From Microstegium vimineum (taxonomy: Eukaryota; Streptophyta; Magnoliopsida; Poales; Poaceae), in contig CM039120.1 in the NCBI GenBank assembly GCA_022036555.1, positions 22,844,227-22,908,226 on the forward strand: a DNA stretch of 64,000 nt. Reading direction: 5' to 3'. Below the pieces are notes generated by a model. The model did not search any database. It saw only the letters and a list, made by a program, of their open reading frames with translations, and was not told where the DNA came from. Of this stretch, positions 56,341 through 64,000 are shown piece after piece. The position numbers and the translations under genes were made by a program. Each line of letters starts with the position of its first letter. Position 1 is the stretch's first letter.

Positions 56341-58051
56341 AGGAGGGGAAAATTTTTTTGTAATCATAGTTCTTTTTTGTTTTTTTTTTGTTTTTCTTTG
56401 TCCTTCTTCCCCAACGGGGTCTTGTTAGTGTTTTTGTTTGTCAAGCATTTTGCATCTTTATTTTTCATTTGTGGGCATAGTTTATTTTAAAACATTTATA
56501 CTTATAGCCAATATAAAAAAGAATCAAAGCCCCTGTTTTTAGGGGGCTTTAAGTGTCCCAGGGGTTTTTTAACTTTGACCTTTTTGATCTATAGATATGC
56601 AAAAGAGCAAGTTTTGAAAAAAAACTTTTAAAAAAGAAGTTAAATTCCCATGTCACCTCGAAATGGCCAGCATGGGGGGGGGGGGGTTTTGGCTGTTGAA
56701 ACCTTCTTGGTTGTCTTTTTATATAGCTTTTTTTCTATGGGTCTTTTATTGTTTCATTTACTACCTTTGGGGTACCAAAGATTAATTCAAAAGAATTTTT
56801 CTCTCTGTTTTGTGAATTTGGGAAAAAAGAGTTAGGTCTGCAATTTTGAAAAATTTTACCGTGGTTTCGAGACGTTTTTCCCCTATGGGGCGATACTTTA
56901 GCGGTTTTTTTGTATGAACCCCAAAAACCGGGGTGTCAAGTTCCCCTTTTAAAAAACGCCCGGTTGGAAAAAAAACCCTGGGACACCCTTTTTTTCTGAA
57001 AAAACCACCCGAAAAACCACTTAAAAAGTGCCCAAAACTGAAAATTGGCTGCAAAACTCTGAAATTTGAAAATTTTAATCAGTTGGGTTCCCTTGGCTTG
57101 TTTTTTGAAATTTGCTAGGGATAGTTTTAAATTGCTCAAATAATTGTTTTGAATAAAATCCTATTGTTTGCCCGTCTAATTTTTCTCTAGGGGGTGATAC
57201 CCATTCCTGCTCACCCCATTTAATCTCTCCCAAAAAAACTTCTAAAGGGGATCTTAAAACTCAACTTTATTTTTTGTTGGGGACGTAAAACTTTTTTCCC
57301 ATTCTCACCAAAGGGTCAAAATCCCCTTAGAGCATCCCCTTTTTTTGCCCCTTTCCTAAGTATAAGCTTTTTCATCATTTTTCATTTCATGACATTTGTA
57401 GCCGGGTCTTGAGTTTTTTAAAATTTTTATGAGCAAAATGTGTCCCAAAAAGGGGGGATATGTGCAAATTTTTTCCATTTTTCAAACCCTCTACTTTCAA
57501 AGGGGGGGAAAAAAGTGCATCTCATTGGTTTTGAGGGCCCTTTGGTATCTTGATGTTTCTTTTTTCCCAGGGGAAACTTTTGCAAAAATGTTTTAGCCTT
57601 TTTCCTCTTCTGTAGGGTCCCAAACTCCTTTTTTTGCTCTGACAGTTTTTGATTGTTTTTTTGAAACATTAAGGACTAAGTGGTTTTTAAAAAATTTGGG
57701 AAACTTTTGAGCTCCGAGTGCTTAAAATTTTTTTCTGAGCTTTCAAGTTTGTGATTGGTATCTTGGGCTTGCTAGCGGTGTTGAGCCCTTTTTCCCGCCT
57801 CTTCTTGAGGGCTAGCCTTTTTTTTGCTTGGTTGCGTCGAGCTTTTTTCCCCAAAAATTTTGGAACCATGTTTTGGGCTTTTTTTTTGCTTCTCTCAATG
57901 ACCCTTTTGGGTTTCTTTCTTTTTGGTCAAAATTTTGGGGAGCCCTTTTCCTTGTGGGTCAAATCCCAAATGCACTTGTGTTGAAAAAATGCACTCATCC
58001 AAGGGGGGGTTGCGAACCCATGGTGGGTTTAATTTCCCTTTTGGTTCATCT
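56341..58051 (+). other. 3' internal region of B2
   Basis: About 1.7 kb between RNase H and the 3' LTR, AT-rich with long T runs and no reliable coding sequence on the plus strand. Minus-strand ORFs at 57427-57869 are Lys-rich but appear to be run-expanded T tracts read backwards. Confidence 0.5.
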
Positions 58052-59785
58052 TGTGATGATGATTTCCCCCAAAACTTGAGCGATTTAGTTTTAGTGGCTT
58101 TATTTTAACCCCTTTTTCGAAAGGGAAAAGTTGCCTACCTATCGCCCTTTTGCTGTGCAGAAAGCAGCCTAGTGACAGTGGGCAATGGCGTGGAAAAAGG
58201 TTGATAAGGCTTGCCGGCCGATGGAAATGAGAGGGGTTAAGGGCGGGAAACGGAAAACCCTGGGGGCCGGGGACTAGTTTGTGGGGCTAGTTCTTTTGGG
58301 ACCCGCGAGTCGAGAAGACATGGGTAAAACCCCAGTTGACCAAGTTTAAAGAAAGGCGGACGAGCGGGCAGCGAAGGGTTTATGCGACTCGGAAATCCGA
58401 CCGGGAGAGGACAAGGTGGCTCGGGGAACGGTTTGGTGGTTTTGGGGCCCCAAAAAAAATCCCAAAGGACGGGTTTCCCCAGTTTTGGGGCCCCAAAAAC
58501 TCGAAGGTTTTGTAGTTGAGCCCAAAAACAACCCGGGGGCGGGTTTTTGCGGGTTTTTGGGGCCCCAAAAACCCCGGGGGACTTCCGAGGGAAACGGGGG
58601 GGTGGCACGGGCGGAATCCTGGAGGTTTTCGTCGAGGCGACGGGAACTCCCGGAAGGAAGCGAGGCCGTCCCTTCAAATCGAGGAAGAAAATTTTTCGGA
58701 AACTTGGCTTCAATGCTTAGGGAGGTAGTTCCCCTCATGTATCTAGGGGGGCTTTGGGGGAAAAAGCCAAGGCCCTGTTTAAAAAGAGAAGAAGGGGTAT
58801 TTCCCATCCTCATCTCTTGTATTACTCTCTCTCCCCCCCCCATTCTAGGTTTTTCCCCTTTCCCCAGCTTTTTCTTCCTTGAGATCCCACCGTGTCACCG
58901 GTGGGAAGAAAAATTGTAATTTTTGCAAGGAAATCGGAAAGGGCCCTAAAACCTCCTTAAGCCATGGGGGGCTTTTGTTTTTTGATCGTGTCCCCTTTTG
59001 CTTGTGTTCTTTGCGTTTTGGGTTTTTTTTCTCCCCCTTTTTTCCGAGATGATTTCTTTGAAGGGAGTACTCTTGCAAAAACCCTTTAACCCAAATTTTT
59101 TCGAAATCGTGAGGATTTTTCTTTGGGACCGAAGGGAAATTCCCCCCCTCCCAAAACCCACGGGGGCGTAATTTGGGAAAATTTTTTGCGGTTTTTACGT
59201 TCTTGCCCCTTTTTCCCCCAAACCTGTTTTCCCGTCAATTCCCCACCAAAAAAAAGGGGATGATTTCCTCAGGAAAAAAGCTTTCCCCGATAGCACTAGA
59301 AACATGCCTACCAAGTTGGGTTGCTAGTGGGGGATGATTTGGTTTAAAGGGTTTTGGGGAAAATTTTGGCAAGAGAGAATCGCTTTTTTTTGAGGTTCTG
59401 CGTTTTTATCCGGGGGGGTCAGATGCCCCGAGGTTTTCGTCGGACCGGGAAAGTGCTGACTCAGCGTCCCCTCGTCTCACTTATTGGCGTCCTTCGTTTT
59501 TTGGGGTTGGAAACCCCTCCAGAAATCCGTCGCCTAGCAAAACCTCGCGTGGGTTTCGCTGTTCTATTCTGTTTTGCTCTCGGGTAGGGCCGGGCGGAAA
59601 AGCTCGTCCCAAAACGGCCGCCCCCAAGCATCTGTCGCCTCACATTCCCTTCAGCTTCTTTCTAGGGTCTTCTAAAACCCCCAACGGGCCTTTTTCCCCA
59701 AGCGTCCGTTTGCCACGTCCGACGCCCTTTCCCTGGAGGGCTGTCAAAGCTTTTTTCCGCGTCCGTCCCCCGTGCTGTTATTTTT
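58052..59785 (+). repeat. 3' LTR of B2
   Basis: Second copy of 48305-50040. The interior at 58250-58410 also matches the B1 fragment at 31110-31295. Confidence 0.65.
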
Positions 59786-59790
59786 TCTGA

Positions 59791-62700
59791 AAGGGGCCCT
59801 CGAATTTTTCGAGAAAATTTTAAACCCCCCTTCACCCCCCCTCGGGCCCCCCTTTCCCCGGGCCTTCATAACCCTAAAAAGGGGGGAACTAAAAGGGAAA
59901 ACCCTTAGCAAGCAAGGTTTAAAAAATTTACAAAAAAAGGGGGAAAAGGGGTGAAAAGGAAATTTTCAAAAGGGGCCAATGTCCCCCTTTTGAAAAAACC
60001 CCCTTTATGGGGGCAAAAACATCTCATGGAAAACAAGGGAAAAACCCATGGAAAACAATGAATCCATTCAAAACTTGAAAAGCTAAACCCCCCCTTTTTA
60101 TCAAAGTAAAAAAGGGATTGCTCAAACATGTGAAAACGGGGTTTCTTGTGAAATTCTTTTTTAATTTTTCCCCTAAATCCAAACCCATTTTTTCTCCCAC
60201 AAACCCCTCTTGTACACAAACTTTCCCCTATTTTATCTACTAGTAAAAGGTAAAAATTTTGATGCTTCACTAATGGGGAAAAAAAGAAACCCCCAAAAGG
60301 GATTTTTCAAACCCAAAACACCCTTAGTTTAAGGGCTTATGGAGGGGGGGGACCACTCTTTTGTTTTTTTGGGGACCCAAAAAAACTTCCCCTCTACAAA
60401 GGGGGTTTTGGGGTTTTCCCCCAAAAAGGCAAGGTCCCCTTTGGGGGTTTTTCCCACAAAACAGGGGTTTTGGAAGAACCCCGGGGAGCTATTGCAAATT
60501 TGCAAGAAAAATTTCCCCACAAAGAGAAAACTTTCAAGAACAAAAAGGGGGCCAACAAAAAGGGGATCCCCCAGGGAAAATTTTTAAATTCTATGTATTT
60601 TCCCCTGGGTACTAAGGGGTTTTTAAAATGCCAATTTTTTTGGTGTCCATGGGGGTTTCCAAAAGCCCAAAAATTTTGGGGAAAAAAAAATTTTTGGGGA
60701 ACAAAAACCCTTTTTGGGGACCCAAGAAATTTTGGGGGGACCAAAAAGGGTTTTACCCTTTTTTTGGGGGCAATTAAAAAATTGGGAAGGGGGAAAAGGG
60801 GGCTTGATAGGGGTCACCCCAAAAACATACCTTATGGAATTTTAACCAATAAAAACCAAAAAAAAACCAAAAGGGTTTTTATAGTACACTTTTAAAGTAA
60901 AAATGGAAAAGGGCCCCAAAAGGTTTAAAAGGGTTGGGGGAAAATTTAAAACCCAAAAGATTTTAAACATTAGAAATTTGGCTTCAGGGAAAGGTTTTTA
61001 AAATTTAAACTTTTTTGGGTTTTTCCCAAATTTTTGGGGATCTCGGTTTCAATGCATTTTTGGGAGTAGGGGAAAGGGGAAAACTTTTGTGTGGAGGTTC
61101 AAAAAAAAACTTAAAGGGGTTTTTTGGGTAAAGAAACCCTCACCCTAGGGTTTTTTAAAGCTAGTGAGACCCAACCTCTAAAACCCATCTCAAATCTACA
61201 GGGGTTTTGGTTTTTGGCATAAAAGGGGGTTTGGGCATTTTTGGGAAAGAAAATTTAACAACAATAAAACATATCAATAAAAGGTTTTTAAGGGTCACTT
61301 TTGGGGAAAAAGGGCAAGCAAAATGGGAGGGCAAAAAAGGGAAAAAAAATTTGGGAACACTCACCCCAAAGAAAGCATCATGAGTACAAGAAAAAATTTT
61401 TTATTATTGCCCGGGGGTCTTTTTTGGGGCCCCAAAAACTTTTTTTTGGGCTTTTGGGGGAAAAAGAAAAGGGTTTTTTTGATAGGGGAAAAAAAAAAAA
61501 ACCTTTACAAGATAAAAAAGGGGTATTTTTCTTGAGGGGGCAAGATGACACTTTTTATTTTTTTAAGAAAATTTGTAAAAAGGGGCCAAAATGATTTTTC
61601 CCCCAAATTTTCAAGAGTTTTTGAATACAAGGGGAAAAGTGAGTTCAAGAACAAAAGGGGAATTTTAAGATTTTTGGGGGATATTTTGGGGGGTTAAAAA
61701 CCCTCAATTTTGCCAAAAAATTACACTAATAAAAGGGGGGAAAATTTTTTAAAGGGGAAAAAAAAACCTTTGGGTTTTACAGGGGAAAACAATGCAAGGG
61801 TACAAGGGGTTTGGTAATTTTTTTTTGGGCCAAAGCTTTTAAATACAGCTTCACCTAGAAAACCCTTTTCCTTTTTCAGGGAAAAATTTAGAAGACCCCT
61901 TTTTAATTTTGAAGGGAAGAAAACCAAAAATTGCCTACTTTATTTTTTTTTGGGGGTGCAAGTGTTACACTTAAAAAGGGGAAAAAAGGGTTAGAAATTT
62001 TTAAAAAAAAATGTGATGGGGGAATTTTTTACGGGGTTTTTCAAAAACTAAAAAGGCTTAAAAAAGTAGGAAAATTTTACTAGGGGATTCTTGGGGAAAT
62101 GCATGTTTAAAAAAGGGGTGAAACTAAAGGGCCCCCTAAAGTTTTAAAAAGAACATTTGGGGAAAATGTAGAGGGAAAATTTGGGGAAAATTTTATAAAA
62201 GATTTTGGGTTTTGGGGGGCCCTTTGCCAAACAGGCCCAAAATGAAGAAAGACAAGTAATCTTCCCCAATGATCAAAAAAAGGGGGTTTTCCAACTCAAA
62301 AAAAAGGGGAAATACAAATGAAAACTTTTTTAAAAACTAGTAAAACTTTTTCAAAAAAATTTAAAACAACACTAAAGGCCCCAAAACCCCCCAAAATTAT
62401 TGCAAAAAAATCACCTCTAGATCAAAAATTTGAGGCATTAAAAGTGGTTTTTTAAAAAAAAACAAAAAAGACCCCTTTTTTTGAGAATTTTTCCCCTTTT
62501 TTCCATCATTTGACCCAAACCCAAAATTTTTATAAAATTTTTAAAACAATATTAAAATTTGGGTCAATGCAATGCATGAAGAGTTTTAAAAACTTCACAA
62601 AAATCAATTTTGGGAAAAAGGAAAAAACCCCAAAAGAAAAAAATTCTTTGGGAAACCCAAAAAGGGGTTTTTAAAAAAAACAAGATCAAGTTTTGGGAAA

Positions 62701-62985
62701 AGTGAAAAAAAAAGCAAGACTTTTTGCTTAAGGTTACTCCCCCTTAAAGGTCTTGTTTTTTGGGAAAAAAAATTTTTCCTTCGGGCAAGATTAGGGGCAA
62801 TAAAAACCCTTTTGGCCAATCTTGTCGCAAAATTTTTAATTAAAACCAAAAAAGGAATGTCAAAGGGCATTCCAAAGGGGATATCAATGAGGGGGGGTTT
62901 TTGTTGAGAAACCCCCCCGGTTTTAAAAGGGATCAAAGGGCCCTTTAAAACCCCTTATTAAACCCCAAAAAAGAAGGCCCCCCTA
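59791..62985 (+). other. Heavily corrupted sequence, presumed interior of F
   Basis: About 3.2 kb dominated by runs of three to nine identical bases. By position it should hold the rest of F's gag, protease and integrase, but no motif could be read with confidence. I see no independent feature. Confidence 0.5.
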
Positions 62986-63480
62986 GGGTTTTTAAACAAG
63001 CACCAAGCAGGGAAAGAAGATTGAAACTTTTCCTCTCTGGGGGATTCAAGGGTGTTTGGGTTTTTATACTACCCAAATTCCCCCAAAAAAAATTGGAAAA
63101 ACTTTTAAATTTTTCCAATATATGTGGATGACTTTAAACTTTGGATTTTCAAATCAAGATTTTTTTTGAAAAATTTTTTGGGGGAAAAAAAAGGGCAAAA
63201 GAATTTGAAATGTCAATGAGGGGGAAAATTTTTTATTTCCCTTTGGAAAATTTAAATAAAAGCAAATGAAAATTTACTTTTTGAGTAAAAGGGAAGAAAA
63301 ATCAAAGTATGATAAGAATTTTTTGGGGTAGAAAAAAAAAAGGGCTTTAGTACCCCTTGGGAAATAAGGGGGCTTTTAAAAAAATTTTGATTAAAAAGGG
63401 GGATGAGGGGGAAAAACCAAAAATTTTTATGGGGCTAATTCAAAAAATTACTAAAAGTGACCCGCCTAAAACCCCATGCC
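62986..63480 (+). pseudogene. pol: Reverse transcriptase remnant (element F)
   Basis: Blocks in the correct order and spacing: KQAP (62994-63005), RRLKLF (63018), YVDD (63121-63132, intact as Tyr-Val-Asp-Asp), EFEMSM (63201-63218) and a KQMK-like run (63255), then KYDKN. This is the SIRE-type RT segment seen intact in A at 6250-6560. The blocks fall in different frames, as expected from indel errors. Confidence 0.65.
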
Positions 63481-64000
63481 CCTGTTTTTTGTTTTTTGGA
63501 AAAGGGGTTTTAACATCTCCTAGAAGCCCCATTGAAAGCCACAAAAAAATTTGGGGGAAAATCTCAAAAAAACCCAAAAAGGGGGTTTGGAAATTTTGGG
63601 TTTCCAAAAGGGGGGAAAAGGGTTTTAATTGTTTTTGGGTTTTGGGAAACCCGCAAAAGGGGGGTTTGAAAATGGAAAAGAAAAGCACTAGGGTACATGA
63701 AAAAAGGGGGAAGGCATAGTCTCATGGCCCCATCCCAAAAAGCAAAAAAAAATTGGAAAATTCCTACCGCCAATCGAAACATTAGTGGGGGGGGTTTTTT
63801 TGCACAACTTTTTATGAAAAACCCCCTTTTGGGGAAACTTTTAAAAAACCCCAAAACAAAAACCCCCCTTGCATGTGAAAAGGGGAAAACGGGGGAAGCT
63901 CACCAAAAAAACCCCCAACACCCCAAAAACAAACAAAATAGATTAAAAACCTTTTTATAAAACCCCTCAACAAAAGGGGGACATTTTCATTAAAAAGGGG
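63481..64000 (+). other. Corrupted sequence at window end
   Basis: Run-expanded sequence following the RT remnant. RNase H would be expected here, but nothing is readable. Confidence 0.5.

Larger units (their letters stand above)
48305..59790 (+). mobile_element. Element B2: full-length copia element of the B family, nested in F
   Basis: Two direct repeats about 9.75 kb apart (48305-50040 and 58052-59785) enclose gag, knuckle, protease, integrase, RT and RNase H in copia order, matching B1 throughout. It interrupts the SIRE-type element F. Boundaries are approximate because of base errors, and no target-site duplication was established. Confidence 0.72.
45031..64000 (+). mobile_element. Element F: SIRE/Maximus-type copia element, interrupted by B2
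   Basis: LTR at 45031-46950, PBS, gag (47000-48290), then element B2, then noisy sequence in which a SIRE-type RT appears at 62990-63400. Both parts are on the plus strand and the same lineage, so I infer one element split by B2. The 3' end lies beyond the window. Confidence 0.6.

Noticed and set aside
57427..57984. Minus-strand Lys-rich coiled-coil protein near the end of B2
   Set aside because: It can be explained as expanded T tracts of the 3' non-coding region read on the opposite strand; no ordered Gag blocks were found.
22700..64000. Many ORFs of 60-280 codons in the noisy part, for example 45363-46208 minus, 48568-49425 plus and 49663-50214 plus
   Set aside because: They are rich in residues encoded by homopolymers (Phe, Pro, Lys, Gly), coincide with LTRs or opposite strands of known elements, and show no domain.
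59800..64000. A biological low-complexity satellite or homopolymer-rich chromosomal domain
   Set aside because: A copia RT with correct block order can still be read through it, and the run expansion grows steadily after the gap, which fits sequencing or assembly error.
1..64000. A new defence, toxin or biosynthetic system
   Set aside because: Both strands were read for such genes; everything recognisable belongs to LTR retrotransposons.

Overview
The window is intergenic plant DNA made almost entirely of nested LTR retrotransposons. I found no host gene, tRNA, rRNA, CRISPR array or bacterial feature. The Ty1/copia elements of the SIRE/Maximus type (resembling maize Opie/Ji), the Tat- and Athila-like Ty3/gypsy pieces and the general composition point to a large grass genome, probably a panicoid grass. 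The lineage is inferred from remembered family resemblance, not from a search.

Layout. (A) 2-13933, plus strand: a complete SIRE/Maximus-type copia element with two LTRs, PBS, gag, pol and PPT. Between pol and the 3' LTR it carries an unusual 4.8-kb block: a GC-rich leader with two intron-like segments, then an extra ORF. A is inserted in (G), an Athila/Tat-like gypsy element of which the 3' part remains (13934-19658). G has gag and two protease-like domains but no reverse transcriptase or integrase before its 3' LTR. A 100-N assembly gap lies at 19659-19758. After it comes (B1), a second copia family on the plus strand (19759-31295), interrupted by (C), a third copia element with both LTRs (21932-29494). 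Next is (H), an antisense Tat-lineage gypsy element (about 31296-42530) with gag, RT, RNase H and integrase on the minus strand and a plus-strand antisense ORF beyond the integrase. (A') is a minus-strand relative of A's 3' end (about 42540-45030). (F) is another SIRE-type element starting with an LTR at 45031; it is interrupted by (B2), a full-length copy of the B family (about 48305-59790), and seems to resume with an RT domain near 63 kb.

Quality. Sequence before the gap reads cleanly. After the gap, and increasingly from about 22.3 kb, it fills with expanded runs of A, C, G and T that break every reading frame; the last 4 kb are nearly unreadable. I treat this as assembly or base-calling error, so stops and frameshifts after the gap are not evidence of biological decay, and boundaries there are approximate. 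Lesions in A and G (before the gap) are probably real.

Relationships. Because families recur, the window checks itself. B2 holds the unoccupied version of C's insertion site. A' keeps CAG glutamine codons where A has TAG stops. B1 lacks everything between its RNase H and the interior of its LTR, whereas B2 retains it. Most promising for novelty are A's leader-plus-extra-ORF module, the paired protease-like domains of G, and H's antisense ORF.
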